A stretch of 64,000 nt of DNA from CAYRJD01 sp965247395 (GCA_965247395.1 OZ252012.1:930001-994000); one strand, 5' to 3'; counted from the stretch's first letter, positions 40,752-49,669 are shown. Program-made: numbers and translations. Notes: generated from the sequence alone by a model not told the origin.

Positions 40752-41159
40752 TCAGTCAGAACGCTCTTCGTCTTTTATGCGCTCCCATTGCTGCGCTAGT
40801 TGGTCCATGTTCATCTCTGGCTCGTCTGGTGCCCGCTCAAAGACGTGCGGATGACGGCGAATCATCTTCTGCTCAATAGCGGCATAGACGTCTGTCAAAG
40901 CAAACGTGCCGCTCTGCTCAGCGATAGCGGAATGCATGTACACCTGCAACAACAAGTCACCCAACTCTTGCACTAGCTCGTCTAGCTGTTCTGGCGACGG
41001 CTGAGCAGTTGCGGCGTCGATTAGCTCTTGGGCTTCTTCCAGTGCGTATGGCGCCAACGAAGCGTGTGTTTGTTCCCGATCCCACGGGCACTCACGCCGC
41101 AACTGTGCAACTAGGGCGTGCAATCGTTGAGAGGCTTGGCTAACTGAGTCAGGCGACAA
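40752..41159 (-). CDS. mazG: MazG nucleotide pyrophosphohydrolase
   Basis: A 135-residue single-domain MazG protein that hydrolyses (d)NTPs, probably removing damaged nucleotides. CPWDREQTHASL, LEEAQELIDA (EExxE) and ELGDLLLQVYMHS (ExxD) are the metal-binding signature. The length is about half of E. coli MazG, which has two domains. The start is TTG 41159 with GAGG 7 bases upstream. It follows the SurA-like lipoprotein by 9 bases. The order mfd, lipoprotein, mazG, eno resembles the mycobacterial locus. Confidence 0.93.
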   Translation of the reverse strand: MSPDSVSQASQRLHALVAQLRRECPWDREQTHASLAPYALEEAQELIDAATAQPSPEQLDELVQELGDLLLQVYMHSAIAEQSGTFALTDVYAAIEQKMIRRHPHVFERAPDEPEMNMDQLAQQWERIKDEERSD

Positions 41160-41168
41160 AGCTAAACC

Positions 41169-42119
41169 TCAACCAGTGGGGAGCACGATCGTAAGCGAGT
41201 CCATTAACCACGTTCCCAACTGCGGCGCAACAAACACGTCGTAGGTCGTCATCTGTTCTTGCAGCACACGGTCAGCAAACGGACCAAGTGAATCCACGTC
41301 AGCTTCCTCCAACTTCACTTCTTCCAAATAAACCACTACAAAAAGTTCGCCAGTCGGTGAATTAGCAGATCGGATACTTATCGGCTCCGACACCTCACCT
41401 GGTTCAAGCTCGGTAATCGTTACTCCGGTAGCACCCAGCAGTGCCTGCCACTCGTTGGTAGGCCGACAGCCAAGATCGCCATCTTCTGAGGTCGCTCCTT
41501 CAACATTGACTTCGGTTGCAACGGCGCGTGCCGACTCACCATCAAGCACTCTTTGCGCAGCCTGTGTTGCTTCTGCCTCGGTTGAGGTAGCGATCATCGT
41601 GATGCAGTGAGGTGATGCGAACTTGATAATGCCAGGGTCTGCTCTGAGGGTCTTCTCTTTTGCGAACTCCTCAAATCCCGTAGCTAAAGCGCCGCCGATG
41701 GAGTCGTTGATTTCTAGATCACTGCCGGTTAGATCCACCTCAAAGCCCAGATCTGTCAGAGCTGCTCCAACGAGACGCAACCGCATCATCGAGGTAAGCC
41801 GTGCAATGAAATCTTCGGCCTCCGGATTTAGCGGATCTTTCATTAGTGTGGGCGGACTTTCCTCCAGGCTGGTTAGTACTTGGTGAGCTTGTACCTCGAT
41901 TTCGTTCAGCATTCCAACCACCACATTTGGGTCATCAATCAGCAGCTGAAACTCGAACTCAAAGCGTTCGGCTAGGCCGTCTCCATCTTCGTCAATGCTG
42001 GTGATGATTCGATCGCGTGTGCTGTCATCGTCAGTGGACAGAGTTTCGTTGCTGGTACATGCGCTGGCGATCAGCAATGCTGCTGCCAGCATTGCGCCTG
42101 CGCGAGCTAGAAATTTCAC
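41169..42119 (-). CDS. SurA/PpiC-like lipoprotein
   Basis: A 316-residue lipoprotein. The signal peptide ends in the lipobox IASAC, and the mature part is acidic. The region around residues 175-265 resembles a parvulin (PpiC) domain: AAQRVLDGESARAVATEV, EDGDLGCRPTNEW and ELEPGEVSEPISI. It is probably a cell-surface foldase or chaperone. Its position between mfd and mazG is where other actinobacteria also encode a SurA-type lipoprotein. Proline isomerase activity cannot be confirmed by reading. Confidence 0.78.
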   Translation of the reverse strand: MKFLARAGAMLAAALLIASACTSNETLSTDDDSTRDRIITSIDEDGDGLAERFEFEFQLLIDDPNVVVGMLNEIEVQAHQVLTSLEESPPTLMKDPLNPEAEDFIARLTSMMRLRLVGAALTDLGFEVDLTGSDLEINDSIGGALATGFEEFAKEKTLRADPGIIKFASPHCITMIATSTEAEATQAAQRVLDGESARAVATEVNVEGATSEDGDLGCRPTNEWQALLGATGVTITELEPGEVSEPISIRSANSPTGELFVVVYLEEVKLEEADVDSLGPFADRVLQEQMTTYDVFVAPQLGTWLMDSLTIVLPTG

Positions 42120-42211
42120 TGAGCGGGGCTTGCCTGGGAACTGCGTGCGTTCAGACCGCTGGTATTTGGCACGGACAGCAAGCGTACGACCAATCTATGT
42201 GGCGCTGTTGG

Positions 42212-45200
42212 TTATTTTGCTGCTGGCGGTGAGCTTGCAGTCTCTGTCGGGCGTAGCTCTTGCAGAAGCGCGAAGATCTTGCCGGGTAAGTCAGCATCCA
42301 TCCTCTCTACTCCTAGCTGCACCTCCCCGCCGGCTTTTGCGACGTTGCGATCGGTGCTGTTTGTCATGCTTGTTGCTTTGTAGCGAGGCGCCACAAACCC
42401 GTTGCTATTAGCAAGACGGCCAAGCCGCACCTGTTCGCTTTCACTCAAATCAATAGGCGACAAGACCAGTCGGCCGGTCGAGCTGTGGTCTCTGGCGCTG
42501 CTGGCCGTAAATGCCACCACGCGCAAGCCCAGCCGAACGCACTCTGTGCGTAACAAACCGATATGCAACAACGTCTGCGCCGCAGTGGGTACCGGGCCGT
42601 AGCGATCAAGCCATTCGGCTTCTAAGTCAGCTACTTCGACTAGTTCGGTAATTAAACCAAGTCGGCGGTATGCCTCCAGTCTTTGGTCGGAACGGGGCAC
42701 ATAGTCGTCTGGCAGATATGCCTTAACTGGCAGTTCGATTGAAATTTCGGTCGGTTCGGGCTTTGGCTCACCTCGCAGCGCAGCGAACGCTTCGCTTACT
42801 AGTTCGCAATACAGGTCATAGCCAACCGCTGAGATGTGACCCGACTGAACTCCGCTCAGTAAATTCCCCGCACCACGTATCTGCAGGTCGCGCATGGCTA
42901 TGCGGTAGCCCGAACCAAGCTGCGTTGCCTCACCAATGGTGCGCAACCGATCGTAGGCATCCTCGGTTAGCACACGATTTTCTGGATAAAAGAGATACGC
43001 ATAAGCGCGCTGGCCGGATCGCCCTACGCGCCCTCGAATCTGATGTAGCTGACCCAGGCCCAATAGGTCGGCACGGTCAACCACCAGGGTGTTGACGCTT
43101 GGCATATCGATACCCGATTCGATGATCGTGGTGCATACCAGCACGTCGTAAAAGCCTTCCCAAAAGTCGATAACAACCGACTCCAGCGAGCCTTCGTCCA
43201 TCTGGCCGTGAGCGACAGCGATACGTGCCTCAGGCACCAGCTGACGTAAGCCTTCGGCCACCGTGTCAATGTCAACGACCCGGTTGTGAACGAAAAACGC
43301 CTGACCCTCGCGCAGCAGCTCTCGCCGAATCGCCTCGCTGACTGCTCGCTCGTCGTAGGGGCCGACATGGGTCAGGATCGGACGACGTTCTTGGGGCGGC
43401 GTTTGTAACAGCGAAAGGTCGCGAATGCCGGTCAGGCTCATCTCGAGCGTGCGCGGAATGGGGGTAGCCGTAAGTGTCAGCACGTCTACGGCGGCCTTGA
43501 GGTGCTTCATCGCTTCTTTATCGTTGACACCGAAGCGCTGCTCTTCGTCGATCACTAACAGGCCCAGGTCTTTGAAATCAACGTCTTGCGATAACAGGCG
43601 GTGCGTGCCAATAACGACGTCGACGCTTCCGTCTGCCAGACCTCTCACCACTGACCGCTGCTGAGATGGCGTCAGAAAACGACTGAGCACCTCCACCCGA
43701 ACCGAATGCATTGCAAGGCGTTCTCGAAATGTTTGGTGATGCTGCTGAGCAAGCAGGGTTGTAGGAACCAGCACCGCTACCTGTTTGCCACTGGTGACCG
43801 CACAAAGAGTGGCTCTTACCGCTATCTCGGTTTTGCCAAAGCCGACATCACCGCATATCAGCCGATCCATAGGGCTGTCGGAAGCCATATCGGCTAGCAC
43901 TTCATCGATTGCGGTTTGCTGGTCTGGTGTTGGAACGTATGCAAACGAAGCAGCCAGCTCATCAAGCCACGGTGTGTCAGCATCGAAGCGATGACCGGCC
44001 GTGGCTAGACGTTTTTGATACAGCACCACTAGTTCTTGAGCGATTTGGTTGACCTCTGAGCGGACACGAGCCTTTTGCTTTTGAAAATCCGCTCCGCCCA
44101 TTCGACTCGGAGTTGGTGAGTCGCCGCCGATGTAAGGGCGAATCAGCTCAATCTGGTCGGTAGGCAGATACAGCCGATCGGTGCCGCGGAACTGAAGCTC
44201 TAGGTAGTCGCGTGCGGCATCACCGAAGCTGCGGTGAACGAGTCCTGCGAAGCGTGCGATGCCGTGCTGGTGGTGAACAACGAAGTCGTCTGGTTTTAGG
44301 TCTTCGAAAGAGGTTTGGGCCTGGCCGCGGCGGCGAGTGGCGCGGTGAGTTCGCCGACGGCCACTGAAGTCGGCCTCACATAGCACCGCTACGCCGACCG
44401 TTGGCGCGATGAAGGAGTAGTTGAACGGTGCTACGACTACTTGCCCTAGATCGCTAGTGAGGCCAGCGTTGCTTGCTTGGTCGTTGCCCGGTTGGTCGCT
44501 GCCTGCCTGGTCGTTGCCGGTCAGGTTTAGTTCCAGCGGGATGCCTTGGTCTCCCAACGACTCGACCATGTGTGTCGCCGAACCGACGTTTTCGGCCGCC
44601 ACTATTACTCGGGTGATAGGTACTCGGGTATTAGGTACTTTGGCAACAGGCACTTTGCTAGCTGTGTGCTTAGCGCTGGGTTGGAGTGTGCCTGGGTTCT
44701 TAGAGCCAGTTACAAGGTTGCGTAACTGGTCGAACAACCTCGTTGAATCACCTGCCACGCTTTCCCAGGCTGCGCTTTCTAAAGTCAAATGCGGGTTTTG
44801 AGTGCTGGCCGTCGCGGTGCTGTCAAGAACTAAAAGTTTTGCTTCACAATGCTGCATTAGCCGTTCAAACTTGACGTGCAGCAACGGAAACTCGGTAGCA
44901 CCTTCCGCGCCCCAGGTGGCTGCCAGGGTGTGTGTCAGATCTTCGGCTTCGGCCGCGATATCTAATGCGCGATCTCGCAGTCGTTTGGGTTCGATCAACA
45001 CCACATGAGCGTCTGGGCTCAACAAATCCATCAGCACGCGACCGCCGGCTTGCACCAGCCACGGCAACCACGACTCCATGCCGTCAAAGAGCTCTCCGTC
45101 GGCTATGCGCTGCCAGTGCTCTTGCCCCCAGGGTTCGGCGTCGATCAGCTCTCGGGCTCGTTGACGAATAGAGGCGTCTGGCCGTAACTCGCGCGCCGGA

Positions 45201-45931
45201 AAAATTCGCGCCGACGCCAGCACCCCAATCGACCGCTGATCGCTAATGGCAAATTCGGTAACTCTCTCAACCTCATCGCCCCACAGGTCGATGCGTATCG
45301 GCAGGTCGGCGGTTGATCCGAACACGTCAATGATTCCACCGCGCACCGCAACCTCACCGCGGTGCTCTACCTGGTGTTCGCGTCGATAGCCAAAGCCCAC
45401 TAGCTGAGACACCAGCTCCGTCGGGTCTAAGGCATCGCCCGGGGCTATGTCTAGACACGGTGGATCGTTGGCGTCAGGTCCAAGGCATTGCAGCACCGCG
45501 CGAACCGATGCAACGATCACCAATGGAAGATCCGACTGTGGCTGATGCTGGCGGTTTGTTGCCCCGCTCAGCTCCGCAAGACGCGCCAATACACCCAGGC
45601 GGTTTCCCATCGTCAGCGTGTCAGGACTGACCCTCTCAAACGGCAACGTCTCCCAGGCGGGGAATTCCAGCACCGACCGCTCCCCTAACCAGGTGCGTAG
45701 ATCTTCGGTCAGGTGTTGAGCATCGGCGTTGGTGGGAGCAACCAGCAAAAGTGGTTGCGGGGCCAATTGCTGCGCTAAGACAGCGCAAAAAAACGGCCGC
45801 ACGTTTTGTGCTGCGACAAGCTGAGTTTCGGGATCTAGCTCCGCAAGGCCAGCAAATGCTGGCGTGCTGGACAGCTGTTTGATTGCGTCCTGCAGTACTG
45901 GATGAGTTGTTTGACTCGCTGCTACGTTCAT
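42212..45931 (-). CDS. mfd: Transcription-repair coupling factor
   Basis: A 1239-residue SF2 translocase that removes stalled RNA polymerase and recruits UvrA. It has a degenerate UvrB-like N-terminus (YRREHQVEHRGEVAVRGGIIDVF), the RNA polymerase interaction domain with VVHHQHGIARFAGL, Walker A GDVGFGKTEIAVRA, DEEQRFGV, TATPIPRTLEMSL, and RIRGRVGRSGQRAYAYL. Asp/Gln/Asn and Val/Pro/Lys repeats (GNDQAGSDQPGNDQ; KVPVAKVPNTRVPITRV) mark a linker before the interaction domain. ATG 45931 follows AGGG by 5 bases; the start lies inside a 14-base tandem repeat shared with the pth stop. Confidence 0.96.
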   Translation of the reverse strand: MNVAASQTTHPVLQDAIKQLSSTPAFAGLAELDPETQLVAAQNVRPFFCAVLAQQLAPQPLLLVAPTNADAQHLTEDLRTWLGERSVLEFPAWETLPFERVSPDTLTMGNRLGVLARLAELSGATNRQHQPQSDLPLVIVASVRAVLQCLGPDANDPPCLDIAPGDALDPTELVSQLVGFGYRREHQVEHRGEVAVRGGIIDVFGSTADLPIRIDLWGDEVERVTEFAISDQRSIGVLASARIFPARELRPDASIRQRARELIDAEPWGQEHWQRIADGELFDGMESWLPWLVQAGGRVLMDLLSPDAHVVLIEPKRLRDRALDIAAEAEDLTHTLAATWGAEGATEFPLLHVKFERLMQHCEAKLLVLDSTATASTQNPHLTLESAAWESVAGDSTRLFDQLRNLVTGSKNPGTLQPSAKHTASKVPVAKVPNTRVPITRVIVAAENVGSATHMVESLGDQGIPLELNLTGNDQAGSDQPGNDQASNAGLTSDLGQVVVAPFNYSFIAPTVGVAVLCEADFSGRRRTHRATRRRGQAQTSFEDLKPDDFVVHHQHGIARFAGLVHRSFGDAARDYLELQFRGTDRLYLPTDQIELIRPYIGGDSPTPSRMGGADFQKQKARVRSEVNQIAQELVVLYQKRLATAGHRFDADTPWLDELAASFAYVPTPDQQTAIDEVLADMASDSPMDRLICGDVGFGKTEIAVRATLCAVTSGKQVAVLVPTTLLAQQHHQTFRERLAMHSVRVEVLSRFLTPSQQRSVVRGLADGSVDVVIGTHRLLSQDVDFKDLGLLVIDEEQRFGVNDKEAMKHLKAAVDVLTLTATPIPRTLEMSLTGIRDLSLLQTPPQERRPILTHVGPYDERAVSEAIRRELLREGQAFFVHNRVVDIDTVAEGLRQLVPEARIAVAHGQMDEGSLESVVIDFWEGFYDVLVCTTIIESGIDMPSVNTLVVDRADLLGLGQLHQIRGRVGRSGQRAYAYLFYPENRVLTEDAYDRLRTIGEATQLGSGYRIAMRDLQIRGAGNLLSGVQSGHISAVGYDLYCELVSEAFAALRGEPKPEPTEISIELPVKAYLPDDYVPRSDQRLEAYRRLGLITELVEVADLEAEWLDRYGPVPTAAQTLLHIGLLRTECVRLGLRVVAFTASSARDHSSTGRLVLSPIDLSESEQVRLGRLANSNGFVAPRYKATSMTNSTDRNVAKAGGEVQLGVERMDADLPGKIFALLQELRPTETASSPPAAK

Positions 45932-45964
45932 GGCGCCCTGTTCACGGCGCTGCGTTCATGGCGC
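45923..45964. repeat. 14-base tandem repeat joining pth stop and mfd start
   Basis: Three units, 45923-45936, 45937-45950 and 45951-45964. On the reverse strand each reads GCGCC(A/G)TGAAC. The unit nearest pth holds its stop (45956-45958), and the one nearest mfd holds its ATG (45929-45931). Confidence 0.9.
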
Positions 45965-46570
45965 ATTGGCCACGTTCATCGCTGCTTCTACACCTCTACT
46001 AGCTAGTACATCGAGCGTTCTTACAGCTTTGGCGACGGCGACGTTTAGGGTGTCTCGTTCATCCAGCGACGGTCTTTTCAGCACCCATACTGCGCCGGGT
46101 ACTGGCGCGGGCGGCTTGCCGATACCAATGCGTAGTCGCAAGAAATCCAGGCTCTTGATATGCGCTTGAATCGAATTAAGCCCGTTATGCCCGGCCGTTC
46201 CGCCGCCCAGTTTTAGCTTCAGCCGTCCGGGAGGCAGATCAAGCTCGTCGTAAAGCACTACTAGCCCCAGCGGATCGGAAATGCCGTGGCGCTTGATAAG
46301 TGCCCGCACCGTTAATCCGCTCTCATTCATAAACGTTGTCGGGCAGGCCACCACTACTCGTTGATCTTCCAGTCTTAGCTCACAGCTGAGCGCCTTTCGA
46401 CGGCGATCGTTCGAAAACGAGCCTCCGTGCTTGGCAACAAATGATCTAGCTGTATCTGCACCGATGTTGTGGCGTGTTCGTTCAAACCGCTCGCCGGGGT
46501 TGCCAAGCCCCACCACCAACAGATCTGCGGGTGTGCCCCTTTTTTGGCGGGCCTGTCTAAAGACAGACAC
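45956..46570 (-). CDS. pth: Peptidyl-tRNA hydrolase
   Basis: Releases tRNA from peptidyl-tRNA dropped by ribosomes. The 204-residue protein has VVGLGNPGERFERTRHNIG with the catalytic His, PTTFMNESG, DELDLPPGRLKLKLGGGTAGHNGLNSI and FLRLRIGIG. The start is GTG 46570, 8 bases after the rplY stop. It forms an operon with prs, rplY and mfd, as in mycobacteria. Confidence 0.96.
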   Translation of the reverse strand: MSVFRQARQKRGTPADLLVVGLGNPGERFERTRHNIGADTARSFVAKHGGSFSNDRRRKALSCELRLEDQRVVVACPTTFMNESGLTVRALIKRHGISDPLGLVVLYDELDLPPGRLKLKLGGGTAGHNGLNSIQAHIKSLDFLRLRIGIGKPPAPVPGAVWVLKRPSLDERDTLNVAVAKAVRTLDVLASRGVEAAMNVANAP

Positions 46571-46578
46571 CGGCTAGA

Positions 46579-47247
46579 TCAACTCTGGTCGTCTTCGGCT
46601 GCCTCAGCCGTTTCACCATCTTCAGCAGATGCCTCACCCTCTTCGAGCTCTTCTTCTTCGCCCTCAGCGTCCTCTTCTTCTTCAGCGGCGACCGCGGCAC
46701 GACTGATCTGGCCGATGACTATCAAAGTGTCTTCCTCTACCTGGCTAACCATGCCTTCTGGCAAGTCGATAACCGACACTCGGATAGGTATTTCTATTGA
46801 TAAGTCGGTGATGTCAACCTCAAACATCGGCGGGATCGTGCCCGCAGAGGCCTCCACACTCAACGCCATCAGCTGCTGTTGCACAACGCCACCTTGGCGA
46901 CCCACGGTGACCGCTTCGCCAACCAGGTGAATCGGCACCGAAACCACAAGTCGTTCATCAAGGGAGATGCGTAAGAAGTCGACATGGGTCACACGATTAG
47001 CGATCGTGTCGCGGTGCATCTCTTTGACGATCGTGAGATGCTCGTTGCCGTCGTAGTCAAGCGTGATGATGGCGTTCGGGCCGGCTGCGTTGAGCGCAGC
47101 ACGAAACCGCAGACGATCCAGTGTCAGGTTGATCGGTTTGCCGTGGCCGTACATGACCGCGGGGATCTTGTTGATGCGCCGCAGTCGGCGTGACGCACTG
47201 CTGCCGATCTGAGGGCGCGGCTCGGCGGTGAGCTTCAGCTGATCCAA
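46579..47247 (-). CDS. rplY: 50S ribosomal protein L25 / Ctc
   Basis: Binds 5S rRNA in the large subunit. The N-terminal L25 domain (SSASRRLRRINKIPAVMYG, IVKEMHRDTIANRVTHVDF) is followed by the Ctc beta domain (VPIHLVGEAVTVGRQGG) and a strongly acidic tail. The frame opens at TTG 47268, but AAGGGAG lies 8 bases before the TTG at 47247, and starting there (MDQLKLTAEPRPQIG) matches the usual N-terminus, so I use it; confidence in that start is moderate. Confidence 0.92.
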   Translation of the reverse strand: MDQLKLTAEPRPQIGSSASRRLRRINKIPAVMYGHGKPINLTLDRLRFRAALNAAGPNAIITLDYDGNEHLTIVKEMHRDTIANRVTHVDFLRISLDERLVVSVPIHLVGEAVTVGRQGGVVQQQLMALSVEASAGTIPPMFEVDITDLSIEIPIRVSVIDLPEGMVSQVEEDTLIVIGQISRAAVAAEEEEDAEGEEEELEEGEASAEDGETAEAAEDDQS

Positions 47248-47314
47248 GACGTGCACTCCCTTTGCCAACCAGCCGCAAGGCCAAGCAAACCAGCAGACGA
47301 GTCTAAGGGTTGTT

Positions 47315-47336
47315 GTTCTAGAACATGCTCTAGAAC
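47315..47336. promoter_or_regulatory. Inverted repeat between prs and rplY
   Basis: Eight-base arms GTTCTAGA / TCTAGAAC flank ACATGC. No T-run follows on the reverse strand, so it may be an operator, a processing hairpin or a weak terminator for prs. It resembles no operator I can name with confidence. Confidence 0.4.
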
Positions 47337-47343
47337 GAGTGAG

Positions 47344-48327
47344 TTAAAACAGGTTTTCGCCGCCGAAGATCTCCGACACCGATGTGTCTTCGAAGACCGA
47401 CTCCAAAGCGTCAGCAAGAATGCCCGCAACGCTCAGGATTTCCAGCTTGTCGAAGTGTTTGGAAGCGGGGATAGGCACGGTGTTGGTGGTAATGACCTTG
47501 CTGAGCGCAGAACTTTTTAGATTATCTATCGCAGGGCCTGAAAACACTCCGTGCGTTGTAGCGCACAGCACCTCGGCAGCGCCTGTCGCGGCCAGCATCT
47601 CTACCGCTGAGCAGATGGTGCCGCCCGTGTCAATCATGTCGTCGACTATCACACAAGTGCGGCCGTCTACGTCACCCATCACACCGAGCATCTGGACTTC
47701 GTTGATCTGGTCAACCGAGCGTCGCTTGTAGATCGAAGCAGCATCGCAATTGAGCATGCGGGCATAGCGCTCTGCCACCTTTACTCGCCCGGTGTCAGGC
47801 GAAACGATCACCGAATCATCTGGGATATTTTTCTTCAGGTAATCAATCAGCACTGGAGCGGCGGTGAGATGGTCGACCGGACCGTCAAAAAACCCTTGGA
47901 TCTGGCCGCTGTGCAGATCAAGGCTTACTAGGCGCTGAGCACCGGCGGAGTAGAGCATGTCTGCCAGCAGGCGAGCAGTGATTGGTTCACGTCCGGCCGC
48001 TTTGCGGTCTTGGCGGGCATAGCCGAAGATGGGTGAGACGACGGTGATGCGCTTGGCCGATGCTCGGCGCGCGGCATCCACCATGATCAAGTGCTCCATG
48101 ATGGTGTCGTTGATCGACATTGTTTCCGTGGCGGAGTGGCTTTGAATGATGAACACGTCACCACCACGCAGAGATTCTTTAAAGCGACATTTGATTTCGC
48201 CGTTTGCGAAGTCAATGATTCCTGGATCACCTAGCTCGATGCCGAGCTGCTTTGCGATGTCGACCGCTAACTCGGGGTTGGCCCTGCCGCTAAACATGTG
48301 CATGCGCTTTTTGGTGACTAGCTCCAT
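47344..48327 (-). CDS. prs: Ribose-phosphate pyrophosphokinase
   Basis: Makes PRPP from ribose 5-phosphate and ATP. The 327-residue protein has the conserved MHMFSGRANPELA start, FGYARQDRKAAGREPITARLL, the flexible loop and the PRPP-binding signature CVIVDDMIDTGGTI. ATG 48327 follows CGGAG by 5 bases, a clear ribosome binding site. The gene order glmU-prs-rplY-pth matches other actinobacteria. Confidence 0.97.
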   Translation of the reverse strand: MELVTKKRMHMFSGRANPELAVDIAKQLGIELGDPGIIDFANGEIKCRFKESLRGGDVFIIQSHSATETMSINDTIMEHLIMVDAARRASAKRITVVSPIFGYARQDRKAAGREPITARLLADMLYSAGAQRLVSLDLHSGQIQGFFDGPVDHLTAAPVLIDYLKKNIPDDSVIVSPDTGRVKVAERYARMLNCDAASIYKRRSVDQINEVQMLGVMGDVDGRTCVIVDDMIDTGGTICSAVEMLAATGAAEVLCATTHGVFSGPAIDNLKSSALSKVITTNTVPIPASKHFDKLEILSVAGILADALESVFEDTSVSEIFGGENLF

Positions 48328-48372
48328 ATTTGCTCCGGTTGGGTTTGCTCAGTTGAGCTTGCGCCAGTAAAG

Positions 48373-49344
48373 CTAGCTTCCGGCATCTCTTCGCTGAAGT
48401 TCTACTTCACAAGCGGCTAGCTGGGCGGAATCATTTACGCCCATAACTTCGCTGGCGTCTGAAGCGCTCAAGGCACCCACGCGATGACCATGACTTCGCA
48501 GCACGGCAACAACGTCCGTTAGTTGGATTTCGTTCTGAGCGTTTTCGGCAGGGGCGTTCATAATCTCAGCCAGAGCGGCTCGCAACGGGCCTTCTGCGAA
48601 GCAGTAGACGGAAGAGTTGATCTCGTCGATGAGTAGCTGCTCGTCTGTGGCGTCGCGGTGCTCAACTATGGCTAACACTTCGCCACCGGCTGCTTGGGTT
48701 GCGCTGGTTTTGCTGGCAACAGCCTTGCCTGATTTATCTCGTGTACGCGCTGTGTTGTCTTGTACACGGTCATCTCGTGTACGCGCTGTGTTGTCTTGTA
48801 CACGGTCGTTTCGTGCACGCACGATGCGGCCGTAGCCGGAGGGATCGGCGACCCGTGCTGTCAGCAAGGTGGCCGCCTGATTCAGAAGTGAGTCGGTGAA
48901 GGCTTCGGGCTGAGCCGATGGCTGAAGTGGCGACTGTGCCTCTAGCAAAGACCTAAGCGTCGTCGCCCGCACTAGCGGAGCGTCGGCAGGCGCAACCAGC
49001 ACTAACGAAGGCTGGTCACCTGCCTGGACTGGGCCGGGTTGCGGGATTTTTTGTAAACCAACCCAAACGGCATCGCCGGTGCCGCGTTGCTCGTGTTGAT
49101 GAGCGAACTCCAACCGGGTTGGATCCGGTGCGGCCAGTTGAGCGGCTTCGGACACTTGATCTGCTCCGTGCCCCACCACTACAACAATCCTGTCTGGTTC
49201 CAAAGTTGCTAGCGCTTCAATCACGTAGGCGATCAGCGGCTTGCCGTGCAGCAGAGTCAGCGGCTTGGGCGTGTCGTTGCGCATGCGAGTGCCAGCGCCA
49301 GCCGCCAGCACAACAGCACTCAGAGGTGCCGACGAAGAAAGCAT
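48373..49344 (-). CDS. glmU: GlmU-type uridyltransferase lacking the acetyltransferase domain
   Basis: A 323-residue N-acetylglucosamine-1-phosphate uridyltransferase. The N-terminal pyrophosphorylase domain is well preserved: VLAAGAGTRMRNDTPKPLTLLHGKPLI, QRGTGDAVW, APADAPLV and GYGRIVR. The C-terminal left-handed beta-helix of normal GlmU (about 450-490 residues) is absent; the frame ends after a LTDVVAVLRSHGHRVGA segment. An insertion with a perfect 12-residue duplication (RVQDNTARTRD) lies after GYGRIVR. It sits at the usual glmU place, upstream of prs. Acetylation of glucosamine 1-phosphate must be done by another protein. Confidence 0.88.
   Translation of the reverse strand: MLSSSAPLSAVVLAAGAGTRMRNDTPKPLTLLHGKPLIAYVIEALATLEPDRIVVVVGHGADQVSEAAQLAAPDPTRLEFAHQHEQRGTGDAVWVGLQKIPQPGPVQAGDQPSLVLVAPADAPLVRATTLRSLLEAQSPLQPSAQPEAFTDSLLNQAATLLTARVADPSGYGRIVRARNDRVQDNTARTRDDRVQDNTARTRDKSGKAVASKTSATQAAGGEVLAIVEHRDATDEQLLIDEINSSVYCFAEGPLRAALAEIMNAPAENAQNEIQLTDVVAVLRSHGHRVGALSASDASEVMGVNDSAQLAACEVELQRRDAGS
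48736..48807. repeat. 36-base perfect tandem duplication in glmU
   Basis: 48736-48771 and 48772-48807 are identical, with a partial third unit. The unit is 12 codons, so the frame is kept. Confidence 0.95.
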
Positions 49345-49357
49345 TGCTCAAACACCG

Positions 49358-49429
49358 TTCGGGGAGGAGGGCTCGAACCTCCATCTTCGGGACCAAAACC
49401 CGATGTCCTGCCGATTGAACGATCCCCGA
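49358..49429 (-). tRNA. tRNA-Gln (TTG)
   Basis: Acceptor TCGGGGA (49429-49423) pairs with TCCCCGA (49359-49365); the anticodon arm TCGGG-TTTTGGT-CCCGA gives anticodon TTG; the T arm is GGAGG-TTCGAGC-CCTCC. CCA is not encoded. It stands just upstream of glmU, where mycobacteria also carry tRNA-Gln. Confidence 0.96.
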
Positions 49430-49557
49430 ATAAGGCAGCCCTGAAAAAGACAACAAAGACACCGGCCGCCAGGTGAGATCATCGTACAAGTGCGATGCCT
49501 GGCTGACGGGCCTAGCTAAAAAACGGGGCAAAGCATTGCGCTGAGTGGTTTGGTCGT

Positions 49558-49563
49558 TAGATT
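49558..49563 (+). promoter_or_regulatory. -10-like box TAGATT of the bS22 gene
   Basis: TAGATT within GTTAGATTGCGG, 10 bases before ATG 49574; the same 12-mer precedes the SDR at 10507. Confidence 0.45.
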
Positions 49564-49573
49564 GCGGTGTCTC

Positions 49574-49669
49574 ATGGGATCGCTAGTCAAGAAGCGCCGC
49601 AAACGGATGCGTAAGAAGAAGCACCGCAAGATGTTGCGACGGACGCGCTATCAGCGCGGTAATAACTAA
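49574..49669 (+). CDS. 30S ribosomal protein bS22 (AURKAIP1/COX24 domain)
   Basis: A 31-residue, extremely basic protein starting MGSLVKKRRKRMRKKKHRK and continuing MLRRTRYQRG. It matches the actinobacterial small-subunit protein bS22, which binds 16S rRNA near the decoding centre in mycobacterial ribosomes. The reading frame is too short for normal gene finders. It lies alone on the forward strand between tRNA-Gln and the SUOX-type gene, with a TAGATT box upstream. Confidence 0.94.
   Translation: MGSLVKKRRKRMRKKKHRKMLRRTRYQRGNN

Noticed and set aside
47315..47336. LexA box
   Set aside because: The arms and spacing (GTTCTAGA-N6-TCTAGAAC) do not match the actinobacterial GAAC-N4-GTTC pattern, and the genes are not SOS genes.
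48373..49344. Frameshifted full-length glmU
   Set aside because: Only 45 bases separate its stop from prs, so no lost acetyltransferase domain can lie there in any frame.
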